Positions 44,980 through 59,300 of a DNA stretch of 64,000 nt are shown here, one piece after another. Under the pieces are notes generated by a model. The model did not search any database. It had not been told where the DNA came from and worked only from the letters and a program-made list of their open reading frames with translations. The first letter of the stretch is position 1. Every line of letters starts with the position of its first letter. Source of the DNA: Nipponacmea schrenckii (lineage: Eukaryota; Mollusca; Gastropoda; Lottiidae); NCBI GenBank assembly GCA_030562195.1, contig CM060203.1, positions 7,888,208-7,952,207 of the forward strand, written 5' to 3'. Both the position numbers and the translations under genes were made by a program.

Positions 44980-47900
44980 TTACACTTCCGTAGTCTTTTT
45001 CCTATAACCAGGTAATCCCATATCGAAACTATAACAATCACTAACAGTTACATTGTCAATATTGATATCGTCTAATAGATTAGTTTCAGCATCTACATCA
45101 CTGACACCTTCTGATACTATATAGTCATCATCACTGATAACGCCTGGTCTATAATTATCATATTCTGATTCATATGCAGCCGAACTATAATCACAATTCG
45201 CCGCAGCATCACAATTAGACATCTCACTACTCGCTAACGACGAAACACTAGTATTTTCAGCAGTCATAGGCGTTTTACCGAATATTAATGGCATTAAATA
45301 AGCATGTTTCGCTCTTGGACTGCCACAAGTGGAAGACGCATTCGATGCATAATCATCTCGATCACCAGGGATAAGGTCCAAGCTACGACAGTGACGCGGT
45401 GGTATTGTGTGAGCCTGGCGACGTTTAATTTGATACGGATTAATCGATAAACGATTTTGAGAGTCTTTTTTCTCACGCAAATTGCCTTTCTTTGGAGATT
45501 TCTTGGATTTTTCCATGTATCCATTTTCAAATTTATCTTTACCATTTATAACACGTCTAGAATGTTTGTTCTCTGGAAGACCGAAAAGTGGTTGCCGCGT
45601 AAATTCTACATCTACGTCATCACCAAGATCATAGACAAGGTCGTTCAGAGAGGAAGACGCAGAAAGTAAGGGAAATTTCGGTGTAGGCGGACATCGTGGT
45701 ATACTATTAACCTCCTCATTTGATTTACTGAAGTGTCTTTCCAGACTATTTAAAGTAACACCACCTAACGGTTTGTAATCCAACTCGACGTATTTCACAT
45801 CTGGGTGATTAAGGTTACGGATATTGGCTGGTTTAGAGTTCTTTAAATGAATTGGCTGTAAAACAACTACAGAGGAATGATCACTCGCTGGTTTAGAACT
45901 AACCGAGTCTTTATCACTATCAGAATTGTGGATTATTTCCCTTTTTAAACCCAACGGCGACCGAACTGGTATTTTGCTGCGAGCTGTATTTGGTGTGAGT
46001 TGAGCCGGTGGTATATACTTGGCCATTACACCTGTTTCTCCTTCCAGTGCACCACTAGCGACTGATCCGTGATCTGGACCCAAGAATGGCAAGAGAGACA
46101 TGGTTTTTCCATCAATACTTGCTACCAAAGCTGATGTTGGCGTCAACGTGGAACCTGATGAACCACTTTCTTTTGAACCCGAGGAACTCCTCCTATTTTC
46201 ACTTAGGGTTTTAAGTGTTTGCTTTACTGGAGCTTTATCTGCTTCTCCTTTATCAGACGAACCACTGCTTCTCTGGCTTGGAGAGTTTGTTTGAGGCTGT
46301 TCTAACGGTTCTCGATATATCCCAGTAACAAACTTTTCCTCTCCAGACTTGTTGTTCTGTGACAAAGGTCTTGCTTTTGGTTTGAGCAAAGGTTTATTTG
46401 GGTTAGCTGGGTTAACAATTTGATTCAGTTCCTTCATCATGTCTGACATCTGATTGTAATCTTTGATTGGATAATCTCTTTGTGACTGAGCATTAATCTG
46501 TGATTTAAAATCTTCTTCGTGAATTTCTTCAGGTGGTGGTTTCAATGGTTGTTTCATCGGCTGAACAATTCCAGCATAAACCAGGGGAGTTGGTCGAGCA
46601 TATTGTAACGGATTGGTAGATACTGGGGGCTTGGAAGTCACCTCTGGTGGTACTCGGTGAACAGGTTGAACTGTTGCGACTTGAATCTTGGTCCCTGGGA
46701 CACTATTACTCTTCGTCATCTTTGGAACTGGTGGCTTCATTTCTGGGCTGTCCTTTTTCTTGGAGTCAACACACTTCAGTCCATCAAAAAGAAAATTCTG
46801 GATAACAGGACTCTTGTTACTTTGCATCTTGACGTTCATGTAATGAACCGCTGGAAGTTCGGGTGAGTCAATACGAGTGGTTTGTTGATCAGCTGCAAGA
46901 CAGTTTGTCATAGAGGAGTTACTTAACTTCCTATGTGGTTTTCGATTTGGATCTTTTGGACTGTCAGTACCATTCTTACGTTTCTTGTTTAGACTACTCG
47001 TTGGTGTGGCTCCACTACCTCGCTGTGAATCTATACTTGGTTGACGTTCAATCCCCAAAACAGTATAGCTTGAAGGGATTCTTCCCTGTGAAGTTAATGA
47101 ACCTTGCTTTTGTAACTCTCGTAGGTTGCCTCCACTTCCTTGCCTGATCATGATGGCTCCTTCTCTAGATGGTGGTCGAGGGAATCGGGGACTGTCTGGT
47201 GTAAGTGGTGACGGATTGTCTTGAAACATACCACCAGATCTTCTTCCAACGAGAAAATATGTAATCATCTCTCCTTTTCCTTTCACAGTTATTCTCCCTC
47301 GACATTTAAAGTCATACATATCTTTTAAAGCTGTATATACCTCTTCCGTTACCTGTAAGTAATACCAATAATCAAACAGAAATTGAGATGCATATTTTAT
47401 ACTCCAGTAAGAATCAAGTGATTGAACTTTATCGGAGTTTTCGCAGCAGACATAATAAAATACCTATTTATAACTGAAAACTTTATATCTATAAGTCGCA
47501 TTACATGTATATAATTCTATAGTATTGACCTCAGCACCGTCAGTCATCGTACCTGAATATGGTCTGGTTTACCAGTACTTTCCATTCTACTAGCCACATT
47601 AACAGTATTACCCCAGATATCATATTGGGGTTTTCTAGCACCAATAACACCAGCAACTACTGGACCTAAATTAACACCTGAAATACGTGATTAACGTGTT
47701 ATTCAATAAGATTAATTGAGAGCTACCATAATGTAAAGAAATTGAACAATTCTTATTCTATCATGTTGACAAGGTTAACAATTTTGGACAGGTTTGAAGA
47801 CTTACTATGTTACTAGAACAAATATTTTCGTTTTATTCTGAAAACGACTACACACCTATTTTGATAACAAAATGATTATAGGAATTCTCATTAATAATTC

Positions 47901-50900
47901 TCAGCTTGTCTTTCATTCCAAATGCGAACTCAACCAGCAGTGCCAGGGAATGAGTAACAGAAGCATCATTGTCCTGTAATACAAATGTGCATTAATTATT
48001 GTGAAAATCATATGCAATTATTGTACAATTTTGTAAAAGACTACATTGAATAAAAGGTTCTCTAAAACGACCCCGTTATTTGACCAGCAAACCCTTAGAG
48101 ACATTATGAAGCCCATAATTTGTTTAAATGAATCCTCACCACTGCCTGATGACAATCGCGTATTGACTGTAAAATTATTGATACTGGTGGTAAAACATCG
48201 GATATATACTACTTACTTGAATCAAGTACTCAGGCATCAGTCCAATGGCTGCCATATATGAACTTCCAATAGTCTTTATTTTATCAATAGCTCTGAATCG
48301 CGGTGCATTTAATAACTGTAATAGAAGCACTTAGTGATCAACTTTTCAAATAATCAATATTTCCGAGATCATTCTTTGTGGATAAGATCAAGATCAGAAC
48401 TTGATATCTATCCTAGAAGTGTGTTCAAATATATACCATCACTAGTATAGGAATCCATAAAATATTCGTAAAAAGGTGGGGCCGTAAAACCCAGTACTGA
48501 CCTCATCAAAATCTGCAATTATTTCATTTAACACCCTTAAACATTCCACTCCTTGGTTATTGGCATCTAGTTCCGTGTAAAATTCTGAGAAATTGGGGAT
48601 TGAAGCAAAGAAAACACCAACTTTACTGTATTGTTGACTGTACAGATCCTGTTAAACAGACATATCTTAAGAGTAATTCATATTTTCGTGATACATTTTA
48701 CAACTACTGTGTACTGATACTGATTTCTTCTGTTCTTCATCTACAACTCGACAGTCAAGCGAGATCAGTCTCTCTCAGTTCCTCCTAGTGTGTGGAGAAA
48801 AACGATATCGGAAAAGTTGTGAGATTAATATCCTTACCATGAAATTCCCACGTTGATTATCAACAAAATGAGAAGCAACGTGAGATGGCAACATATTACA
48901 TAAAATATTTCTATTATTAACTTGTAATTCTGTCATTTCTATTTTCTCTTCTGTAGCCTAAAACATAACAAATAGGCGAAATTAAAGATTCGAATTCATG
49001 GAGCTCTATATAAATCCGCGGACGGACTAAAAACTAAAAGTAGCCAGAGGAACGTAAGGTAAAATATTAAGTACATTTCCTGTGAAATTGCAAACAATCA
49101 GCTACGATACAAATTCATACAGCATACAGATTTATGTGAAGCCAATGACATTAGTATCTCAAATAAACACTGACCTGAACCTTCCATAGAAAATCTAATC
49201 TTGACGTCCATTCTTGTTGTCTCCCTTGTATATATAATGTTATAGTAAATATAATCAATACCACTATACCAATGATATTACTAGGTACTATGGTACTGAA
49301 ATAGAAAAGTAATATTAAAATATCAAGATATTAACTGCTTATAGCAATTAAATATATTCAACGGGCACAAAGTTATGATATTATCATTGAATTTCTACCA
49401 TATTAGTGCAATTGACCAAAGAATACATTATTGCTAAAATACTTACTTTGTCTTTCTATCAAATGCCAAGAATAAAGATTCGTGTGTAAAAACCATCTGA
49501 ACTATATATCCACTAGCCATTATAATCATAAGGAATAGTTTAATTAAAGCTGATAATTTGAGGAATATTGAGATAGATATATATCCCATTATACAACTCA
49601 GATAGATATAACTAGGTATATCACACGATAAATGATTGTCTGATTTTGATGTAGTAAATGTCACATTAGCTAACACATTGATAAAATTGCCTCCCTTACA
49701 GCATAACTGAAAAATGAAATGAAATCCACATACAAATTATAGAAAGAGACAGAAAGTGCAAAGAATGTACTGTGCACATTTAACAAGGTCCTGGGTTAAT
49801 AAACTGTCAGATTCTGAAGAATAGTCACAAGTTAAGTGAAAAGATGTGACTGTGATTCTATAGACAAAAAAACACAATCAATAAAAACACAACCATCCGA
49901 ATATAGTTTCATAGTTTAATTTACGAAAGAAGAACCAATTTATAATATATTCATTGACGAACCATGTCATTCTATGTATGTAAAAACTTACGACATTGAT
50001 TTGAGTTGTTGCATAGATTAGTAAAATAGTAGTCATCATCACAAATAATCTTATACATGATGATCTTCTTATATCAAATAAGGTGCACTGTAATAATAAA
50101 AAAAAAAACAGAACATAAGAGCAATGAAATTTTTGTCAAATTTTGTCTTTACAGAAGTTATCGCGTAATCTATAAAAATGGATTGCAGTTGCATATTCAT
50201 ATAAAGTACGGCACTATTCATAAATACAATTACTGACCTTTATATTAATACTGAGAATCAATATGAGTATAATGGAAATCCAGGTAAAAGTTGCAAGAAA
50301 CATCATCAATAACAACAGGGTCCTATAATTTAAATCAATAAATAAAAAGCTTAGTGTCATCTTCGACTAGATTAATAGAGCATTCAGATTTGGTGTTGAC
50401 TTAAAAAATAAAAATGATATTTCCATTCCAAGATGTTAATTTTTATATTCATTTTTTTGCAGATGTTTCTCAAAAAAGTCGTCACTTCAGTTTAAATTTG
50501 CTGGATTTGATATATGGATATTGGCAAATAAATATTTTGCTGCATTGGTATTGCGTTACAATATTTATATTGAAAAACGTATTAACATAGAATGAAATAT
50601 GTGAAATATTATGAAATATTTTTTGATTTCATGTTTATTGAATAAAAATTATAATTTAATCTGTAATTTGAGATTTAAAATTTAAGAACGACACATTCTA
50701 GACTAAGAAAAATATACCTAGGAAGTATAACTGTCTGCATTCCTGCGATACAAATTAACATAACCATAGCACAAATCATACTTCCACTGAAGGCAAAATC
50801 ACCAGCTGCTTGGTACTAAAATTACAATCATATATCATGTGAGCGTAAGCCTCAAAAGTCGGAATAAATCTGAATGAATATTACAAAACAGGATTTAACA

Positions 50901-53321
50901 GATGTTCAATGTGCGATATAATATCGAAAATCAAAATTTAAACTTTTTACTATTTAGTTGGTCCTTTTAATAGCCTTAACAAATTTATTAGTTGAAAATG
51001 AGTATAGGGCTATACCTACCCTGTGTTCTTTCAAAGAAGTTTTAAATCTGAGTGTAACGAAGTTGACATGATTTGATTTCTCCTGTTCTACATAACGAGC
51101 TGTAATAGCCTGGGCTAGATATTTATTTACACGATTCGTTGGTAGTGGAAATTGAGAGTGTCTGTAATAAATACTTATATTGAGACTAATTTATCTTTAC
51201 ATAAAACACTCCAAGCGTTCATATCTAAAATTGAAAACGGATGGTAAATTTAAGCTACCAAAACGTTCATCATAAATTATTATTTTCTTTTTATTAAAAG
51301 TGATCGATTATTTTATATACCATTTAACTATAAAAATAGGCATTTTAAGTATTTCATATTCTTGGTTTTATGGAATGATTCTTGCTACATAACTAACTAG
51401 ATATAATTGAATTGCGACTTTTGTTGCCAGAAGCCAAATATAGTGATCTTCTTTTGATGTGCCATATGTAACTGAACTTCTCTAGTTTTTTTCTAGGTTC
51501 GATTTCTAAATATATATATAAATATATTGGGAATGGGGTATTTATATCAGAAATAATAGCAAATAATTGTAATAAGATCTCCAATTATAGATTTTAGATC
51601 CATCAAACGTGACTGAAATAACTTATTCTTACCGCTCTTTGAAAGGCTTCCGTAATCTATCTGTAACCGAGGCAAGACGGCTCTACAAAACAATTAATAT
51701 CTCTAAAGTTTTAACACAAAAGAAACCCTTGGACTTTCATTATTTAGACTGACCAAAACTACATCAATCTTTTAATCCATGGTAAATATATTCCTTTGAA
51801 ATTCACCAATTCGTCAGAATTACCACTCTGAATGACATTTATAGGTTTGATTATCATGAATTACTTATTGTAAATTCTCAGATGATTATACATTTTCAAG
51901 TTTTTTCCCATGTCACTGTAGCGATAAGATTCGAATGTATTTTATTATTCCTGAGAGAATGGATGCATGACGTCAGAAAAAGATGAAAAAATCACACATA
52001 TCACAATGTGAAAGAAAAAATTGTATTGAGGTTAAAAATTGTTACTTTATCAGAACGTGAGTAAAATAAATAAGTCCTGTCAACCATAATCTAATAAAGC
52101 TTCTCGAGTTGAAAATTTCGAAATCAAGACCAAGTTAAATATCAGACAGTGGAAAACAAAAGGTCAAATGTTCAAAATAATTCTTTTTCTTGAAATTCTT
52201 TATCAACAGGGGTCAGAGGTTTGTTGAGTTCAATACTTACTAATTTAGATGACTTATTTTCTTCTTGTGTTGGTGTTAAAACGTTAGAAAATGGAATTTC
52301 TGCGTTAAATTTCACAGCTTGCATCAATCTCATTACACAATTTGAAACATTTTTAAACGATAATTTCTTTGGTCGCAAACCTGCCCAGTCTCTGTATAAA
52401 AGAGAACTATGCTGAAATATAAAATAAGATGATTTTTTCTCCCAGAACCAAAAGGGATATCAACGCAAGCTGGTATTTCAATAAGTAGGTTGTAGGTCCT
52501 CAAAAGATAATTATCCAGGACTAAAAGAAACGTTCAAAAGATTCATCTTGAGGTCTGAATAGATTTTGTAAAGGAAGCATTTGGTAATACATGTAGATCA
52601 AAGCGTCTCATTATATTAATCTCAATTTCATCAATACTTACTCTCCTAGGATGTTTAGCTTTAATAAAAAATGTTTCTATGGTGTGTTGTTTAAGAAAAG
52701 CGTTTCTATCACCACCATTACCAGGCTCGACTTCATACTCCCCATGTAAATGATCTAATGTTGTTTGAGTGATATGAACCATACTGAAGTTAAATCGTTT
52801 CTTTGTGAACTATGTAATTTAGCAATCTAACATCATTTCAAATCATCGATTAACAATTATCAAGGGTACCGATATTGGTGTTTTTAGATTCAGGATTTCT
52901 ACTGGTTAATGTAAGCTCTTAACGCACCATTTCTATAACCCGTTAATTTTGTAATAGAGTTAACCCTTGACTTGGTCGAAGCAATTTCTAAGTCGTCAGC
53001 ACAGCATATGTCTTCTATTGCAGATTGTGATTGTGATTTTGCAAAGAATACACTCTAATACATACCCAGGAAGTCCACCAGCTTCCATTTGATTAGCTAA
53101 TGTGACATCATGTGACCAAACATCATACTGCCAACGTTTCAAGCCAAGAACACCACAGAGAACAGCACCCGTATGCAGACCAACTCTCATGTTCAATCTG
53201 ACATCTGTAGATTCACAAACAGATCTGAAATTAGATGTCAGGCATGTTATTATTTTCATCGAAAGTTCACATACCTCCAATCTTCTTCTTGACATTTTCT
53301 ATTTCAAGTGATCAAAATCAA

Positions 53322-53355
<34 letters not shown>

Positions 53356-56300
53356 AGCTTATTTTTTTTTGTTATGTTTTTTTGTGTGTGTATACAAAGC
53401 ACGGTATTACTTGTCATTAAAACATATATAAAGCGTTTTTGAGTTTTGAGATATAAGACCTTGTATAAAATAACACCCCTTTGATCAGTAAAGTTCGCAT
53501 CCTTGGTCACTCAAAGTCATATTGCTAGGACATATTAATGATTGATCTATTGCATTTAATCAGGAAAATACTCGGATACATGTTGAACTTTGGCATTGAA
53601 ATACGGTCAATCTATAAGGCTTGAGATTAATAGCGAATTTAATCATATTTCAACTCTGTATAATATCAAAGTATTATATATCATAGAGCATTAGCTGCTA
53701 TAGTTCTATCTCTCTATATAACCTTCTTTTAAAGAAGGAAAAGTTAATAATATTAATAATAACTTTTTTGAATCACCCCCCCCCCCCATGAATATATCAC
53801 TATAATATCAATAATCAATAGTTTTGAGAAGATTACTCGATTAGATTGGAATTGTTAATTTGTAAAATGAATCAAATCGACAAGCAGAAGCGAAAATTAA
53901 CAAAGATGGCTGGAGTTGCTTCAAATATCATTTTAATGACACTTACAAGATAGATATGTGTATATTAATACTGTGTCTGCTAGAGTATTTTCTTAAATGT
54001 TCTTTTAACCTCCCATCAGGCCTCGGTACAACAAAATGCACTAACGAGTCTTCAATTTCCAAAACACGTATCTAATGTAAAAACACCTGGCTTTTTAAAA
54101 TCATTAGAATAAGAGATTTCTTCTACTTGGTATTTACCGTCTCCTTCAATTATTTTCTAACTGATAATTCCAAGCGAATCAAATTCAGTTCAATTTAATA
54201 AATAACCATTACAGATCACAAAATCAATGTAATACGAGAATAAAGAGGAACAAATTTTATTTGATGTATAGCTGTTAAATATTTGAAATAATTTCAGAGA
54301 AATCATTATAAAGATGTGGCTTCTGAGCTTCTGCTTGCGTTAGCCAAACTGAGTGTACGTTTAGCACAGCACACTTTGCCGAATTTCACCGAAAAAATCG
54401 CCTAGATAACATTTAACATTATATAGTTTTTATTTGTAATTTACAACGATCGTTTTCGTTTCGATCTTAATGTCGAATCAAAACATTCCCTAAAATTATT
54501 GTTTTTTATGCTGACACCATGGTAATAACTAGAGACAAAATAACAAGGTTTCCCTTTAATAATAATTCCTGGTAAAGTCGATATGAGGTTTTATTGAGTT
54601 TCTATTTGAATGAAGAGTTAATATCAGCAAATACAAACAAAAACAAAATAGTTTGGAAATAATTTGATTAATTTGATATTGCCTTCACAATTTCTCATCT
54701 ATAACTCCTATTATTGACATTTGATTACATACAAATTGATGTGAATACACAGGTCTGCAACAGTAAGGAGTGGCACTCAGGGAAGAAGGGGGAAGGGGGG
54801 GGGGGTCAATGAGTGCTTAGAAGTAGAGCAAAACGTAAGAGTAACTTCGTTATTTTCTATTTATACACAATGGATTATAAGTTTGTGTTGTACATGTATA
54901 TGTATTTAATATGAATTTTCTTCATTCACTGTTTAATTGACCCTTTAGTCTTTATAACCTATTTCAATTTCACGACGCTTTATCAAATAGCTTTCTAAGC
55001 TTCCGCTTGAGCCAGTCGTCTTAAATGGATTGTAAAGAAGTTCAGCGTCACACATAGTAATAATCAGCTATTATATATATTCAATACACTGAGATTAAAT
55101 ATCTTTCGGTGTTTGTTAAAAGTTTTTATAATTGCAAATCATGATAAACAATAAAACATTTCACTCTTATTCAAATAAATCATCCAAACATTAGAATAAA
55201 GGCCCATAAAATCAGAATTAAAATTTATTGCTTTAAGACCAACATGGCAAGTTTTTGTGTCAGAAATTGTTTACTTACACATGCAATTTGGAAACATAAA
55301 ATGATTTCATTGTAACCGATTTAAACAAATACACGGATTGTCTGTACTATTTACAGCCTACATCCCTATGAAAGCAAGGTAATTTCAAGTCAGAAGCTTC
55401 AATTTGTCAGTTTTATTGTAGAATCTTGTAGAGCTTTGAGAAAGTTATTGAGACCCATGTATATTATATAACAATATTTATATCATCTGAGAGTTCTAGC
55501 TGGACAAACAGCGTTGAATAAAATGGAATATATTGAGATATAAGTCAGCAAAATGTCGTTACAGACCTGTGCTAATGTGACATCTTACGTGGGTAGATGA
55601 AATACGTTTCTCTCACGAGATAAAGCTATATATAAAATACCAGCAGAAGCATAGAAATTTGAATAGTCCTGAGTGTCGAATTGTGCGTGTACAAGTAGCG
55701 TGTTATCTATTATAGATAAACGACAGTTAAGACCTCACTAATTAATTATCAACGTTTGTTTTATACAATCATTGATCTATGGAATTCTAATTACGAACAA
55801 TTGATTCAAACCACAATGTCAAGGATTTCCATTCTCAATTTTTCATAAAGGAAACTGTATTCTCTCCTTTTTCCTAATTTCACTAGATATTAATAGTGAA
55901 TTGACGCCAATCTGCAGATGCATAATGTTACAACGCGTTATTAACCGAAGATTAATGTGACACGCCAAACTTAAGATGAATCTGACGCCAAACTAAAGAT
56001 AATGTGACGCCAAACTAATGATTAATGTGATGCCAAATTAAAGATAATGTGATGCCAAAATAAAGATAAATATGGCCAAACTAAAGATAAATGGGACGCC
56101 AAACTAAAGTTAAATGTGACGCCAAACAAAAGATAATGTGACGCCAAACTAAAGACAAATGTGACCCTAAAGATAAATGTGACGATAAAATAAAGATAAT
56201 GTGACACAAACCTAAAGATAAATGTGACGGCAAACTAAAGATTAATGTGAAGCCAAACAAAAGATAAATGTGACGCTAAGCTAAAAATAAATGTGGCGCC

Positions 56301-59300
56301 GAACTTAAGATTAATCTGACGACAGACTGTGGAGGAATGGTGCCATGAATGACTGACGCAAAACTGTGGATAAAGGTCAGGTACAAACTTGTGAATGGAT
56401 GAACTGTTAGGTCGAACTATGAATGAAGGTAACGCCAAACTGTGGATAATTGAATGAGATGAGAAAGGGACGTTTAACTATGGACAAATGTGTAACCAAA
56501 TTAGTGATAAACTGTGATAAATTGGACAAACTTTAAGTGAAATTGCGAACAAATAGAATAAATGTGATGTAAACTTGTATCAACATGACACTATACAAAA
56601 AATGTTAAGATAAACTTGATGTCAAACATAGGATAAGTAGGATGTAAAAAGCTAAACTAAGGATATTGTAATAACTCAAACAAGGGTTACTGTTACAATG
56701 GTGTAACACCATTGTAACAGCTTTGTTTAGTATTTGTGTCAAGTTAGTTATAAATCTCATCACATCGATGAGACTAAAGTTATTTACACCCTTGGATTAA
56801 AAAACATAGATAAGTTGCATGCATAGTTTTTATGATCACATGTTATAATTTTGTATTGTGTATAAGTATGAGTATAATGACGTTATATCTTTTATCATAG
56901 TTCAAAAGATATTACCAAATAGATAGATACCAAATTAGACCCTTTACTAATTAAAAACATCTATTAAACTATATTTGTCAATTATAGGACGTTCACATTC
57001 TTTATACGGAGTTAATTATTTGACTGTCGTTACATTATTATTGAAATCTGTCGATCAACCAGGTGTACTTTTTCATGAGTTCTTCAAAAGAACGTTAGTT
57101 TTGTTCGTTCGCACCAGGTATCTTAAAGGCCTGTATCCACATTCGCGTTTTCACGCCGCGTAATACGCGTCGAGAAACCCCAAAGAGTATTTCAATAAAG
57201 ACTTGTCCACTTGTCGACGCGGCGTAAAACACCCATAACCCCCGAAGGGGTTTTGAGCGTTTCACACCTGGCGTGATTCAATAGCTGCAAGTGAATAAAA
57301 TTACGCCTCCGAGTACGCTAATGTGGTCATAGTACAACACAGGCCTTTAGAGGCAATAAAGGTTACTGATTAATAGCCTGAAAGTAGGTGGCCATAACTC
57401 ATTACCTAAGATTAGATCCAAACAGTTGTATATAGTATATGACAGATTCACCCAAGAAAGATCATATTAAAAAAAAACACACAAAGGGTGACCCATATAG
57501 TCCGGAATATTTTACACCCAAACTATCTTTCTAAATAAGAATAAAACTACCTGTCTAGACATTTTTTTATAGAAAAATATGCTACTCACGCTATGGCATC
57601 AATCATGTCTAGACCCATCTCAACACAACATTTGGCATGGTCAGAATGTGGTTCCGGTAAGCCACTGACACAGTAGTAACAATCTCCCAGAATCTTAATA
57701 CGTAAACAATTATTGTTCTGTAATAAAAATAAACGTAAGCAATTCTTATCAATGTTATCAGACGAATTAAGACAATATGCAACAACAAACACTAACATGA
57801 CATTATAATTTTGTCGAATAAGCATCATTTAGGTGTGCGGTTGATTTTGATTTTGAATATTTTGATTCTTTGCGTGCTCTTTAGTAATGATAATTGTTTT
57901 CAAAATACCTTAGCAAGGTGATCAAATCGCCCAAATAATTCATTTAAAATACGAACTAATTCCTGGGCAGTACACTGAGACGCTAGGACAGTAAATCCAA
58001 CAATATCAGCAAACAATATCCTGCAACATAAAAAGAAAATCTTTTGAACAATCCAGATCGAGTGCAGGTCTATCTTTTTTACCTACAATATATCAAGAAA
58101 CGTAAAGGTACACTGGATAGAAATATGGAAGGGACTATTAACGGGGCTATGGTAAAAAAAAAACTACAGATAACATACAAAAACACACAAATTCGAATAG
58201 AAAACACAATTAATTGCTCGTCCCGGGTCAAAGGTCTGAAAAACCTCAGATGACAGTAGCTAAAATCCTACCAGCTGATAGATCGAATGAAACTTAACCT
58301 ATATGAGAATCTTGGAATGCAACATGACTGAGTCGAAACTTGTTCATAATTGAACATCTTAAATAGAATTTAAGGCCCGTCTTGGTATAGTCAAAGTTTG
58401 GCTGAATTGCTTATCACCGTCCAATTTCTTTCATAGAATGATATAATATACAATAAACTATTCTTATAGACAGTTAAGTTTATTTCAAGTTTCAAGATGA
58501 AGACAGCGGACAAAAGTCGATAAAATCAATTGACGGTCAGTAATTCAAGCGAAATAAACGAAGTAAAATATCACTAGAGAATTTCTTACAGCCGCTAAAG
58601 GGATTAGGTACGCTTTGAGTTTCTTAGTTTTTCCCAATAAGAGGCAGTTTGATTAAGAAAATGGTAACTACGAGATCAAATATCCTTCCATATCTATTGA
58701 TTAAACTCCTAGCAACATGCAACAATATAAGTTTGTTTTATAGTTAATCTGTTTTCAGCGCAAACATGAAGGAACTTAAGTTCCAATAAATTTTTTTAGA
58801 ACTCAAAGAATCTTAATTAACATTCCAGTACGATAACTCTTGTTTACCAAGTACACATTCATAAATTTCAACTGTTTAGCAAATGGAACCGTCTCGTGGT
58901 TATTAACTTTTTCTGTGTTTAGAATCATTTATAACAGAGTTGTTTTACTTGAGAATTAAATATATAGATGGAAATATGTTTGACATTTGGATGCTGCGTT
59001 TAAGTCCTGAGTTAATATTCCACGAGATTCGGCATGGAAAAGCTAAGTGGGTATCCTAAAACTTTTATTGCGTTCTGTGTAAAATAAAGCTGTTCCCCAA
59101 ACATGCTGTACTGTTGGTAGATCGACGTTTTACTTACGTGACATTATCGTGTCTCTGTATGTATATTTTATGGAAGGGGCCATGATGAGGATTGGTCATA
59201 TCTCTCTTCATCTCTATAGCAACATGTTGAGGAAGGACACTTAACAATAACTTTTCCTGAAACAAAGGTTGAAAATTGACCATATCTTATCTGGATACAT

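Larger units (their letters stand above)
53225..57589. other. Large ADCY1 intron (4.4 kb)
   Basis: Holds the poly(A) tract, a C9 and a G-rich stretch (53767 and 54790), a ~22-bp minisatellite (55960-56470), a perfect palindrome (56690-56720) and a TTAA MITE (57127-57346). No exon or nested gene is seen. Confidence 0.7.
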
